Notes: a model not told the origin generated them from the sequence alone. A stretch of 51,945 bases of DNA from JAAZMA01 sp036720245 (GCA_036720245.1 DAIMNI010000009.1:1-51945), one strand, 5' to 3'; shown: positions 21,722-30,561, numbered from the stretch's first letter. Numbers and translations: made by a program.

Positions 21722-21790
21722 TACATAAAATTGTAAATTACGATTCATAATTCATAATTCACAATTTACAATTTTAAATTTTGCGTAGCA
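21722..21790. repeat. AT-rich dispersed repeat (AATTCACAATTTACAATT type)
   Basis: AAATTGTAAATT near 21728 and AATTTACAATTT near 21763 are inverted around tandem ATAATTC units. TTTGCGTAGCA follows. The same words recur at 27303-27330 next to the other palindromic repeat, so this is a copy of a genome-wide intergenic repeat lying inside the tRNA operon. Confidence 0.7.
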
Positions 21791-21794
21791 ATAT

Positions 21795-21848
21795 GGCGGC
21801 ATAGCCAAGTGGTAAGGCAAAGGTCTGCAAAACCTGGTGCCGCCTCCA
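21795..21848 (+). pseudogene. tRNA-Cys (GCA) lacking variable loop and T arm
   Basis: Acceptor GGCGGCA is matched by TGCCGCC, and a T discriminator and CCA are present. The D arm and an anticodon arm with GCA at 21827-21829 are intact. The anticodon stem runs directly into GGTGCCGCC: about 20 bases covering the variable loop and most of the T arm are missing, giving 54 bases instead of about 74. As written it cannot make a normal tRNA. It is either a real deletion or an assembly error. Confidence 0.8.
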
Positions 21849-21850
21849 GA

Positions 21851-21885
21851 TAACCTTCTAGTAAATCTAGAGGGTTAATTTTTTT
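21851..21885 (+). terminator. Terminator of the tRNA operon
   Basis: TAACCTTCTAG (21851-21861) pairs with CTAGAGGGTTA (21867-21877, one G-U), followed by seven T. It begins three bases after the CCA of the Cys gene. Confidence 0.92.
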
Positions 21886-21902
21886 AGAAAAGTGGTGAAA
21901 AA

Positions 21903-22649
21903 ATGGAATTAAATTCTTTTATTCCAAAGGGAAGGGCAAATACTGTTATAATTGATGGGAGAATAGATGAGGAAATTAAATCAAATCTTCAAAAGCTAGA
22001 TTTAAATATTATACCTACAATTGAATGTAAAGAAGTATCTAAACCAATTTCCTATCATCCAGATATTGTAATCCACCCTATTAATCACAATAACCTAATT
22101 ATTGCGCCAAATGTTTTTGATTATTATGAGGATTTGTTTTGGGGAATGGGTATAAATTTAATCAAGGGTGAAACCTTATTAGACAGCTCATATCCAAAAG
22201 ATATAGCATATAATGTAGGAAGAATTGGCAAATATGCAATACATAATTTTAAATATACGGATGAGAAATTAAAATTTTATCTTAAAAAAGAAGGATTAAA
22301 GTTTATTCATGTAGAACAAGGCTATACGAAATGTTCTATGGCCATAATAGATGAAAAAACTATTATAACAGCAGACTATCCTATTTATAAAAAACTTAAA
22401 AATTTAGGATTTAACATCTTATTAATAAATCCTGGTTTTATAGAATTAGAAGATTATGAATATGGTTTTATCGGTGGTAGTTGTGGCAATTTATCTAAAG
22501 CTGAAATAATGTTTTCGGGAAAATTTACTGATCATCCAGATAAAGATAAAATAATATTTTTTTTAAAAAAACATAATAAAAAAATTATATATTTATCTAA
22601 TAAAAAAATTTGGGATATTGGGACAATAATTAGTCTAAATTGCCAATAG
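21903..22649 (+). CDS. DUF6873-type protein with a GME (guanidino-modifying enzyme-like) fold
   Basis: 248 residues, cytoplasmic. The pattern of repeated beta-beta-alpha modules with Cys-containing turns fits the pentein/GME-like fold: VEQGYTKCSMAIIDEKTIIT (about 139-158), IYKKLKNLGFNILLINPGFIEL, YGFIGGSCG (about 188-196). I recall clostridial proteins of this kind being grouped as DUF6873, but I could not check it. Pentein enzymes use a nucleophilic Cys (perhaps C145 or the GGSCG Cys), and no catalytic assignment is safe. ATG 21903 follows a weak AGTGGTG. It comes directly after the tRNA terminator and before ytxC. Confidence 0.65.
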   Translation: MELNSFIPKGRANTVIIDGRIDEEIKSNLQKLDLNIIPTIECKEVSKPISYHPDIVIHPINHNNLIIAPNVFDYYEDLFWGMGINLIKGETLLDSSYPKDIAYNVGRIGKYAIHNFKYTDEKLKFYLKKEGLKFIHVEQGYTKCSMAIIDEKTIITADYPIYKKLKNLGFNILLINPGFIELEDYEYGFIGGSCGNLSKAEIMFSGKFTDHPDKDKIIFFLKKHNKKIIYLSNKKIWDIGTIISLNCQ

Positions 22650-22716
22650 AGTAACTCTTTATACAGTATATGGACTGTTCATAAGCAAATACTATTAAAA
22701 GAAGGGAGTGATAAAT

Positions 22717-23565
22717 TTGATAGCGAAAATTGGGCTTAGTAAAAATATAGATAGTTCTAGAGATATAATTAATGAACATTTATTTAATAAAAAATTTAAA
22801 GTTCAAGAAGAAGTTTTAGGTGATATTTATTTTTTTAATATAGCTTCTGAAAACAAACTTCTATCTAAAAAAGAGCATTATACAATGCTTTCAAATATTA
22901 TTATGGATATAATATTTAATGCATATTCTATGGATATTTTAGATAAAAAAATTCATCAAGAGAGAAAAGATATAAGGAACAATGAAAAAGACGAGATTAC
23001 CAGATTATCTAAGGAATTATTATTAGATGAAAACAACTTTGTATTGGAAAAAAATCAAATGCACAATCAAATTAAAGAATATATTATGGAAAACCATAAT
23101 ATGTACATTGATGGATTTATTCAATTTAGAATAAAAGAATTTGATATATTTATAGATATGGTGCTGGATAGAGGAATAGATGAATTTACCCTTGAAAAAG
23201 AATATAAAGAATTTATAAAATTACTACAATATTTTGTAGATGTACAGGAACCAAAATATAATTTAATTAATATTATATTTGAAGATAATGATTATTTACT
23301 ATTAGACGAAGAAGATAATATTTTAGATAAGGATTTTTTTAGCGAAATTGTAGCAGAAATTGAACCAGGAGGTATTAGTATAGATGATTTGCTAATATCC
23401 ACCTTAATAGTACTGGCGCCTAAGAAAATATTTATTCATTTGGATAAAATATATGAAAATGAGGATGTTATAAAAATAATTTCTAGTGTTTTTCAAGATA
23501 AAGTATATTTTTGCTTTGGTTGTCCGAAGTGCAGTGGGAAAACTAAGATTAAAAGGGGAAAATAA
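22717..23565 (+). CDS. ytxC: Sporulation protein YtxC
   Basis: 282 residues, soluble, largely helical. It matches the YtxC family in its middle (YIMENHNMYIDGFIQFRIKE), in YLLLDEEDNI and in the end section LVLAPKKIFIHLDK-type, here LIVLAPKKIFIHL, closing with the cysteine motif CFGCPKCSGK. In Bacillus ytxC also lies just upstream of thrS, supporting the call; here hisS lies between. The family is sporulation-associated but its biochemistry is unknown. The start is TTG 22717, eight bases after AAGGGAG; GTG 22708 overlaps that site. A terminator follows. Confidence 0.88.
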   Translation: MIAKIGLSKNIDSSRDIINEHLFNKKFKVQEEVLGDIYFFNIASENKLLSKKEHYTMLSNIIMDIIFNAYSMDILDKKIHQERKDIRNNEKDEITRLSKELLLDENNFVLEKNQMHNQIKEYIMENHNMYIDGFIQFRIKEFDIFIDMVLDRGIDEFTLEKEYKEFIKLLQYFVDVQEPKYNLINIIFEDNDYLLLDEEDNILDKDFFSEIVAEIEPGGISIDDLLISTLIVLAPKKIFIHLDKIYENEDVIKIISSVFQDKVYFCFGCPKCSGKTKIKRGK

Positions 23566-23567
23566 CT

Positions 23568-23595
23568 AGAAGTTGGATTTCTCAGCTTCTTTTTA
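23568..23595 (+). terminator. Terminator of ytxC
   Basis: AGAAGTTG (23568-23575) pairs with CAGCTTCT (23583-23590, one G-U), followed by TTTTT. Confidence 0.8.
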
Positions 23596-23676
23596 GTACA
23601 TATATTATAATAATATTTGAAAAAAATATTTTACATGATATTATAGTATCAATATGGAAATTTGGAGGTTATACAT

Positions 23677-24993
23677 ATGGAAAAAAATATAGTTAAACCA
23701 TCTACATTACCGGGGTTTATGGAATTGTTGCCAAAAGAACAAATATTATTTAATAAAATATTGGATATTATTAAAAAAAATTATGAGAAATTTGGGTTTT
23801 TACCAATAGATACACCTGTAATTGAGAAATCTGAAATACTTTTAGCAAAAGGTGGAGGAGAAACAGAACAGCAAATCTACAGATTTGAAAAAGGGGATAC
23901 AGATTTAGCTTTAAGATTTGATTTAACAGTGCCCCTAGCAAGATATGTAGCGGAACACTTCCCAGAATTAAATTTTCCCTTTAGAAGGTATCAAATAGGC
24001 AAAGTTTATAGAGGTGAAAAATCCCAAAGGGGAAGATTTAGGGAATTTTATCAATGTGATATTGATATAGTAGGAAATGGAAAATTGGACATAATAAATG
24101 ATGCAGAAATACCAAGTATAATATATTCTATTTTTAAGGAATTAAATTTTGGACCCTTTACTATTAAAATCAACAATAGAAAAGTTCTAAAAGGCTTCTT
24201 CCAAAGTTTAGGAATTGAAGATTCTACTGAAGTCTTAAGAACCATTGATAAATTAGAGAAAATTGGTTTAGAAAAAGTAGAAAAAGAATTAGAAACTCAG
24301 GGTATAGAAAAGGATAAAATATCAAAAATACTAGAATTTATTCAAATAGCAGGAAGTAATGAGGAAAAATTACAGCAATTAAAAGATTCAAATATAGATA
24401 ATGAAGTATTTATTGAGGGCCTTAGAGAATTGGAAGAAGTAAATAAATATATAGGGTTTTTTGGTGTACCAAGTGAGAATTATATAATAGATTTAACTAT
24501 AGTTAGAGGATTAGATTATTATACTGGCACTGTATATGAAACTTTTTTAGATGAGTATCCAAACTTAGGCAGCATTTGTTCTGGTGGTAGATATGATAAT
24601 TTAGCAGAAAATTATACTAAACAAAAATTACCAGGAGTAGGTATAGCTATTGGATTAACTAGATTATTTTATCAATTAAATGAAGCTAATTTAATAAATG
24701 CAGTGGAAGATTCCCTAACTAAAGTTGTAATTATACCAATGGAAGGCTGCGTAGAGAAAGCTTTACAAATAGCTAGTGAATTGAGAGAAAATGAAATAAA
24801 TACTCAAGTCTATGCTGAAAAAGGGAAAATGGGTAAAAAGTTTGGATATGTAGATAAAGGAAATATACCTTATACCTTAATTATAGGAGAAGAAGAGATA
24901 GAGCAGAAAAAATATACCTTAAGAGATATGAAAACAGGGGAACAAAATATGCTATCTATAAAGGAAATTATAGAAAAATTACTAGACAAATAA
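23677..24993 (+). CDS. hisS: Histidyl-tRNA synthetase
   Basis: 438 residues, class II. Class II motif 2 is YQIGKVYRGEKSQRGRFREF. The histidine-binding signatures are VRGLDYYTGTVYE and CSGGRYDNL. The HisRS C-terminal anticodon-binding domain (about 340-435) is present, so it is the synthetase and not the HisZ regulator. ATG 23677 lies eight bases after GGAGG; the upstream TTG 23662 contains that ribosome site. A modest promoter (TTGAAA 23617, TATTAT 23639) lies ahead. No T-box is seen, although one often controls hisS in Firmicutes. It is followed by the thrS T-box. Confidence 0.97.
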   Translation: MEKNIVKPSTLPGFMELLPKEQILFNKILDIIKKNYEKFGFLPIDTPVIEKSEILLAKGGGETEQQIYRFEKGDTDLALRFDLTVPLARYVAEHFPELNFPFRRYQIGKVYRGEKSQRGRFREFYQCDIDIVGNGKLDIINDAEIPSIIYSIFKELNFGPFTIKINNRKVLKGFFQSLGIEDSTEVLRTIDKLEKIGLEKVEKELETQGIEKDKISKILEFIQIAGSNEEKLQQLKDSNIDNEVFIEGLRELEEVNKYIGFFGVPSENYIIDLTIVRGLDYYTGTVYETFLDEYPNLGSICSGGRYDNLAENYTKQKLPGVGIAIGLTRLFYQLNEANLINAVEDSLTKVVIIPMEGCVEKALQIASELRENEINTQVYAEKGKMGKKFGYVDKGNIPYTLIIGEEEIEQKKYTLRDMKTGEQNMLSIKEIIEKLLDK

Positions 24994-25012
24994 CAAAAAC
25001 TTTAAATAATTC

Positions 25013-25041
25013 TTGACCTTTTGGGTATATATAGATATAAT
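25013..25041 (+). promoter_or_regulatory. Promoter of thrS
   Basis: TTGACC (25013-25018), a 17-base spacer and TATAAT (25036-25041), ahead of the T-box leader. Confidence 0.88.
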
Positions 25042-25059
25042 ATATAATCAAATAAATAT

Positions 25060-25287
25060 ATAAAAACTATGAAGGAAAGAGTAAATTAATATAATCTTTC
25101 AGAGAGAAAATGCCTAGGCTGAAAGCATTTTTAAGAGGAATTAATTGAAGACCACTCCTGAGTTATATTCTCAGTTTTGACTGAAGAATATTCGCCATTG
25201 GCGTTATAAAAGTCAAGAAACAATTAGGGTGGAACCACGGGTTTAAACTCTCGTCCCTGCATTTATGCAGTGATGAGAGTTTTTTTA
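25060..25287 (+). promoter_or_regulatory. T-box leader, threonine (specifier ACC)
   Basis: The T-box core AGGGTGGAACCACGG is at 25226-25240. The terminator spans about 25245-25287 (AACTCTC..CTGCAT against ATGCAG..GAGAGTT, then T7). The specifier ACC is at 25151-25153. The bulge is UGGA, which pairs with a U discriminator as in tRNA-Thr of Firmicutes, unlike the UGGU of the other three leaders in this window. Confidence 0.94.
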
Positions 25288-25311
25288 GTTAAAAAATAAG
25301 GAGGTAGAACA

Positions 25312-27222
25312 ATGGAAAATATAAAAATTACATTACCAGATAATTCGATTAGAGAATATCCAAAGGGTATTACAGTACTTGAAGTAGCGAAGGACATTAG
25401 TGAAGGTTTAGCAAGAGTAGCATTGGGTGCAGTGGTAAATGGAAGGATTATGGGAATGCAGGAGACTATAGAAGAAGATAGTAATTTTAGAATAGTTAAG
25501 TTTGAAGATAAGGAGGGAAAGCAAATATTTTGGCATACTTCAGCTCATATAATGGCTCATGCAGTAATGAACCTTTTTCCAGATGTAAAATTTGCCATAG
25601 GGCCATCAATTGAAGATGGTTTCTACTATGATTTTGATACAGAGCATAGATTTACACCAGAAGATTTAGAAAAAATAGAAGAAGAAATGAAGAAGATTGC
25701 AAAAGAAGGCCATGAATTAATAAGATATACTATGCCAAGGGATGAGGCATTAGAATATTTTAAAGAACAGGGAGAAGTTTACAAAGTAGATTTAATAGAA
25801 AACTTACCAGAAGATGAAGTAATTTCTTTCTATAAATTAGGGGACTTTGTAGACCTATGTAGAGGGCCTCATCTATTAGATACTAAAAGGGTTAAACAAA
25901 TAAAATTATTAAGTATTGCAGGTGCCTATTGGCATGGAGACGAAAAGAACAAAATGCTTCAAAGAATTTATGGCACAACTTATGAAAAGAAAAAGGATTT
26001 GGAGGAGTATCTAAATAGATTAGAAGAGGCTAAAAAGAGAGACCATAGAAAATTAGGTAGAGAATTAGATTTATTTAGCATACAGGAAGAGGGACCAGGT
26101 TTCCCATTTTTCCATCCTAATGGTATGGTAATTAGAAATATACTAGAGGATTTTTGGAGAAAAGAGCATATTAAAAGAGGCTATGATGAAATCAAAACTC
26201 CACTAATACTGAATGAAGATCTCTGGCATCAATCTGGACACTGGGATCATTATAGAGAAAATATGTATTTTACAGAAATAGATGAAAATGACTATGCCAT
26301 AAAACCTATGAACTGTCCAGGTTCTATATTGATATATAAATCCCATATGTATAGCTATAGAGATTTACCTCTAAGATGGGGAGAATTAGGTCTAGTTCAT
26401 AGACATGAGCTTTCTGGAACTTTACATGGCTTAATGAGAGTTAGAGCATTTACACAGGACGATGCACATTTATATATGTTGCCCTCTCAAGTAAAGGAAG
26501 AATTAATTGGGATAATAGAATTGGCAGACTATATATATTCAGTATTTGGTTTTAAATATCATGTTGAATTATCCACAAGGCCAGAGAATTCCATGGGAAC
26601 TCAAGAACAATGGGACTTAGCTACAAATAGCTTAAAAGAAGCACTAGAAGAAAAGGGTATAGATTATGTAATCAACGAAGGAGATGGAGCATTTTACGGG
26701 CCAAAAATAGATTATCACTTAGAAGATGCTATAGGTAGAACTTGGCAATGTGGTACAATTCAATTGGATTTCCAAATGCCAGAAAGATTTGATATTACCT
26801 ATGTAGATAGTGATAATGAAAAGAAAAGGCCAGTAATGATCCACAGAACTATATTTGGTAGTATGGAAAGATTTATGGGGATTTTAATTGAACACTATGC
26901 AGGGAAATTCCCACTATGGCTAGCACCCGTTCAAGCTACTATATTACCAATCTCCGATAAATTCAACGACTATGCCTATAAAATAAAGAAAGAAATGGAA
27001 AAGAAAGGTCTTAGAATTAGTATAGATGATAGAGCCGAAAAAATAGGTTATAAAATCAGAGAAGCAAGACTAAAGAGAATTCCCTATATGTTAATAGTAG
27101 GAGAAAAAGAAGTAGAAGATAATCTAGTATCAGTAAACAAAAGAGATGAAGGAGATATAGGCCAATTTGAATTAGAAGAATTTATAAATATGGCAATAGA
27201 AGAAGTGGAGGATAAGAAATAA
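25312..27222 (+). CDS. thrS: Threonyl-tRNA synthetase
   Basis: 636 residues, full length. N-terminal TGS domain (1-62), then the editing domain with HTSAHIMAHAV (HxxxH) and the YWHGDEKNKMLQRIYG end piece. The class II core has MNCPGS (the zinc Cys), RHELSGTLHGLMRVR motif 2 and HRTIFGSMER motif 3. The C-terminal anticodon-binding domain is about 530-630. Editing hydrolyses Ser-tRNA-Thr. ATG 25312 follows AAGGAGGT. Single gene behind a threonine T-box. A dispersed palindromic repeat lies just after its stop. Confidence 0.98.
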   Translation: MENIKITLPDNSIREYPKGITVLEVAKDISEGLARVALGAVVNGRIMGMQETIEEDSNFRIVKFEDKEGKQIFWHTSAHIMAHAVMNLFPDVKFAIGPSIEDGFYYDFDTEHRFTPEDLEKIEEEMKKIAKEGHELIRYTMPRDEALEYFKEQGEVYKVDLIENLPEDEVISFYKLGDFVDLCRGPHLLDTKRVKQIKLLSIAGAYWHGDEKNKMLQRIYGTTYEKKKDLEEYLNRLEEAKKRDHRKLGRELDLFSIQEEGPGFPFFHPNGMVIRNILEDFWRKEHIKRGYDEIKTPLILNEDLWHQSGHWDHYRENMYFTEIDENDYAIKPMNCPGSILIYKSHMYSYRDLPLRWGELGLVHRHELSGTLHGLMRVRAFTQDDAHLYMLPSQVKEELIGIIELADYIYSVFGFKYHVELSTRPENSMGTQEQWDLATNSLKEALEEKGIDYVINEGDGAFYGPKIDYHLEDAIGRTWQCGTIQLDFQMPERFDITYVDSDNEKKRPVMIHRTIFGSMERFMGILIEHYAGKFPLWLAPVQATILPISDKFNDYAYKIKKEMEKKGLRISIDDRAEKIGYKIREARLKRIPYMLIVGEKEVEDNLVSVNKRDEGDIGQFELEEFINMAIEEVEDKK

Positions 27223-27228
27223 AAAAAT

Positions 27229-27340
27229 AGATCCCTCGGCTTACGCTTAGGATGACGGGGTATGGCAGTGCACTTGTCATTCTGAGCGTAAGCGAAGAAT
27301 CTGTACAATTTACAATTCACAATTTTCGCCAAAGGCGAAC
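27229..27340. repeat. Dispersed palindromic repeat (GTCATTCTGAGC type) plus AT-rich tail
   Basis: The arms 27229-27256 and 27276-27302 are near-perfect inverted copies (core GTCATTCTGAGCGTAAGCGA) around a 19-base loop. The tail 27303-27339 contains AATTTACAATTCACAATTTT and the palindrome TTCGCCAAAGGCGAA. It is a non-coding, MITE/REP-like element between the convergent ends of thrS and the FtsH-like gene. A second member is at 46571-46661. Confidence 0.88.
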
Positions 27341-27343
27341 AAA

Positions 27344-28894
27344 CTATGTTGCACAATCCAAAGGCTTTTCAAAATCCCTAAATATCTCATCTAATCTTTT
27401 ACTGTTCATGGTTTCTTTTTCTAAAAGTTCATCTGCAATAAAGTTTAACAAATCTTTATTTTCTCCCAAGATCTTTGTTGCATTTTCATATCCATTTTCT
27501 AAAATATTTTTTATTTCAATTCTAATTGAATCAAAATTGTGGCGGACATAGTTTTCATCTAAGGCCATAGGGCCTAAATTACTCATACCATAGCTACATA
27601 CCATCTCATTTGCAATATGAGTAGCCTTATCTAAATCGTCTTTTGCACCAGTTGTAACTTCATTAAATATCAATTCTTCAGCTACCCTACCTGCTAAAAG
27701 ACCAGCAATTTTATTCATTAATTCCCTTTCGGTTAATAAGTATCTATCCTCCTCTGGAAATTTTAATACATAACCTAGAGCCTTTCCTCTAGGGATTATA
27801 GATATTTTTTGAACCATATCTGTACTAAGTATTTTAGAAACTATAGCATGACCTGCCTCATGTACGGCTATGGTTTTTTTCTCCCTTAACAATACTGTAG
27901 GATTTTTCACTTCAAGTCCTGCTAATACTCTTTCAATAGCAGCATCAAAATGATCTACATCAATTTTATTTTTATTATGTCTCACTGCTATTATGGCTGC
28001 TTCATTGGCAATATTGGCTAAGTCTGCCCCTGATAAACCATGGGTTTTTTGGGCTATATCTTTAATATTTATGGATTTATCTAAGGGCTTATTTTTAGTG
28101 TGTACTTCTAGAATTTTTTCTCTGGCATGCATATTGGGATTTCCTACAAAAATATGTCTATCAAATCTACCAGGTCTTAGAAGTGCTTCATCTAACAAAT
28201 CTAGTCTATTGGTAGCCCCTATAATTATTACAGTATCGTCTGTATTAAAACCATCCATTTCCACCAATAATTGATTTAGAGTTTGATCTTTTTCATTATT
28301 AGATTCTAAGTTTCTTTTAGTACCAATGGCATCAATTTCATCTATAAATATAATACTTGGGGCTTCTTTTTTAGCTTTTTCAAAAAGCGTTCTCACTCTT
28401 TTGGCTCCAACTCCCACATATTTTTCTACAAATTCAGAACCACTGGCATATAGAAAAGTAGAATAGGTTTCTCCTGCAACTGCCTTTGCTAATAGGGTTT
28501 TTCCAGTTCCAGGTGGGCCATAGAACAATATGCCTTTAGGAATTTTTGCCCCCATTTTTTTATACTTATAGGAATTGTTAATAAAATCTATAGTTTCTTG
28601 CAATTCCTCTTTTATTTCCTCTAATCCAGCCACATCATTAAAAGATACATTGGATTTATCCTTATTATCGTTATTATCTCTTTCATTGGCTAGTACTGAA
28701 GGCATTAATTGTGGCTTATCTTTAGAAAAGATATAGATAGCCAAAAGGACTATGGTCAAAACCCATATAGATAATTTATCCCCTAATTTTAAATTTTGAA
28801 GACCATTAATTGGAAAATATCTATCGCAAATCAATACTAAAGACAAAATCAAGCATATTATCATTATTAGAAAGTAAATTTTTTTTCTTTTCAA
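27344..28894 (-). CDS. Short FtsH-like membrane AAA zinc protease
   Basis: 516 residues. Two membrane helices (about 6-23 and 42-58) are separated by only about 18 residues. Full-length FtsH has an extracytoplasmic domain of about 70-80 residues there, so this paralogue lacks it. The AAA domain has Walker A GPPGTGKT (126-133), Walker B IIFIDE (181-186), the pore motif FVEKYVG and the Arg-finger region RPGRFDR. The M41 protease has HEAGH (345-349) with Asp420 as third zinc ligand, so it should be active. The start is TTG 28894 with AAGGTGGGGAT. It is probably an accessory FtsH; the housekeeping ftsH is normally beside hpt/tilS and is not here. Substrates unknown. Confidence 0.93.
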   Translation of the reverse strand: MKRKKIYFLIMIICLILSLVLICDRYFPINGLQNLKLGDKLSIWVLTIVLLAIYIFSKDKPQLMPSVLANERDNNDNKDKSNVSFNDVAGLEEIKEELQETIDFINNSYKYKKMGAKIPKGILFYGPPGTGKTLLAKAVAGETYSTFLYASGSEFVEKYVGVGAKRVRTLFEKAKKEAPSIIFIDEIDAIGTKRNLESNNEKDQTLNQLLVEMDGFNTDDTVIIIGATNRLDLLDEALLRPGRFDRHIFVGNPNMHAREKILEVHTKNKPLDKSINIKDIAQKTHGLSGADLANIANEAAIIAVRHNKNKIDVDHFDAAIERVLAGLEVKNPTVLLREKKTIAVHEAGHAIVSKILSTDMVQKISIIPRGKALGYVLKFPEEDRYLLTERELMNKIAGLLAGRVAEELIFNEVTTGAKDDLDKATHIANEMVCSYGMSNLGPMALDENYVRHNFDSIRIEIKNILENGYENATKILGENKDLLNFIADELLEKETMNSKRLDEIFRDFEKPLDCAT

Positions 28895-29105
28895 TCTATC
28901 CCCACCTTATTTCTATTTTTCTAAATATTAGTTTAACCATTTAAAATTTTAATATAAAAATTAATTTAGATTTTTTCTTATTTAAAATGTGCCTATGTTT
29001 AAACTTATCTAAATTTGTGTTAATATATATTTATAAATATTAATTTGAACATTGTGGGGAATAATATTAAAAATGTAAGTAAAATTTAAAAATAGAGGTG
29101 ATTAA

Positions 29106-30503
29106 ATGGAATTTGTTAAAATAATCAATTCCTATGAGGAGGATATAATTAAATCTACTCAGGAAATTATAAAAATAAAATCCGTTGAGGAAGAGGCTAA
29201 GGAAAATATGCCCTTTGGAGAAGGGCCTGCTAAAGCCTTAGAATATGCATTAAATTTATCAGAAGAAATGGGATTTGAAACTAAAAACTTTGATAATTAT
29301 GCTGGCCATGCTGATTTAGGAAATGGAGAAGAAATTGTTGGAATGTTAGTCCATTTAGATGTAGTACCGGAGGGAGATGGCTGGATTTACCCACCTTATG
29401 CAGCAGAAATTCACGATGGAAGAATTTATGGTAGAGGTACCAATGATGATAAGGGACCTGCAATTGCTTGTATGTATGCTATGAAAGCATTAAAAGAATC
29501 TGAGGTTAAATTAAATAAAAAGATTAGAATAATATTTGGCACCAATGAGGAAACAGGTTGGGGCTGCATGAAGCATTATTTTGCCAATGAAAAAGCACCA
29601 AATATGGCCTTTACTCCCGATGCTGAATTTCCTGTAATTCATGGGGAAAAAGGTATAATTATTTTTGACTTAGTAAAGGATATAGATTTAAAAGGCCAAA
29701 AAGATATAATACTAAAGAGTATTAAAGGTGGCAATGCTCCAAATATGGTGCCAGACTATTGTGAGGCCATAATAGAAACTAAAGACCCATCCATAGTAGA
29801 GGAAAAATTAAATAAATTTGTAAAAGAAAAGAATTATCCATTAAGTCTTGAAAAAGACGGAGAAAATATTAAAATAATTGCCAAGGGTATATCTGCCCAT
29901 GGTAGCACTCCAGAAAAAGGGGAAAATGCAATTAGTTATTTATTAGCCTTTTTAGAAGGAATATTAGATAAAAATAGTGAAGTATATGATTTTATAAATA
30001 TCTATAATGAAAGAATAGCCTTTAAACATCATGGAGAAAATATTGGCTGTGGTTTTAAAGACGATGCTTCAGGGAAACTTAATTTTAATCCAGGCATGAT
30101 TAAAATGGATGAGAATCAAGCTAAACTTAAAATCAATATTAGATATCCAATTAAATCCAGTAGTCAGGAAGTATATAAGGGTATAAGGGAGAATTTATCT
30201 GGTACTGGGATTAAAATAATTGAAGACGATAATGAAAGTAAACCGTTATATGTACAAAAGGACAATTTCTTAGTTGAAAAATTGATGAAAGTATATAGAG
30301 AACAAACAGGTGATATTGATTCTGAACCCATTACTATAGGGGGAGGCACTTATGCTAGAGCTATGGATAATGCAGTAGCCTTTGGTCCATTATTCCCAGG
30401 CGAGGAGGAAGTAGCCCATCAAAGAAATGAATATATCTCCATAGAAGATTTAATGAAACTCACTAAAATATATGCCCATGCTTTATATGAATTGGCAAAG
30501 TAA
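29106..30503 (+). CDS. pepV: Dipeptidase PepV (M20 family)
   Basis: 465 residues, cytoplasmic dinuclear zinc peptidase that hydrolyses dipeptides, releasing the N-terminal amino acid. Metal ligands are visible in VHLDVVPEGDGW (His/Asp), GRGTNDDKGP (bridging Asp), NEETGWG (catalytic Glu pair), TPDAEFPVIHGEKG and, near the end, GPLFPGEEEVAHQRNEY. ISAHGSTPEKGENA lies in the lid domain. ATG 29106 follows AGAGGTGAT. The 211-base region shared with the divergent FtsH-like gene (28895-29105) is very AT-rich and shows no clear operator or RNA element. Confidence 0.95.
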   Translation: MEFVKIINSYEEDIIKSTQEIIKIKSVEEEAKENMPFGEGPAKALEYALNLSEEMGFETKNFDNYAGHADLGNGEEIVGMLVHLDVVPEGDGWIYPPYAAEIHDGRIYGRGTNDDKGPAIACMYAMKALKESEVKLNKKIRIIFGTNEETGWGCMKHYFANEKAPNMAFTPDAEFPVIHGEKGIIIFDLVKDIDLKGQKDIILKSIKGGNAPNMVPDYCEAIIETKDPSIVEEKLNKFVKEKNYPLSLEKDGENIKIIAKGISAHGSTPEKGENAISYLLAFLEGILDKNSEVYDFINIYNERIAFKHHGENIGCGFKDDASGKLNFNPGMIKMDENQAKLKINIRYPIKSSSQEVYKGIRENLSGTGIKIIEDDNESKPLYVQKDNFLVEKLMKVYREQTGDIDSEPITIGGGTYARAMDNAVAFGPLFPGEEEVAHQRNEYISIEDLMKLTKIYAHALYELAK

Positions 30504-30526
30504 TGTTTAAATAATATAAAAAACAT

Positions 30527-30555
30527 TTGACAAAATATATTTTCTAACATATAAT
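30527..30555 (+). promoter_or_regulatory. Promoter of the infC-rpmI-rplT operon
   Basis: TTGACA (30527-30532), a 17-base spacer and TATAAT (30550-30555): a perfect consensus promoter. Confidence 0.93.
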
Positions 30556-30561
30556 AACAAT

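Noticed and set aside
21508..21748. Two minus-strand ORFs of about 70 residues over the tRNA genes
   Set aside because: They are antisense translations of tRNA-Phe and tRNA-Gly, a well-known class of false proteins (text such as GFEPAAPALARRCSTSEPL). No ribosome site.
23594..23676. T-box leader for hisS
   Set aside because: The region is less than 90 bases and lacks the GGTGGNACC core.
27252..27551. 99-residue plus-strand ORF crossing the dispersed repeat
   Set aside because: It runs antisense into the FtsH-like gene and through a palindromic repeat, with no start signal.
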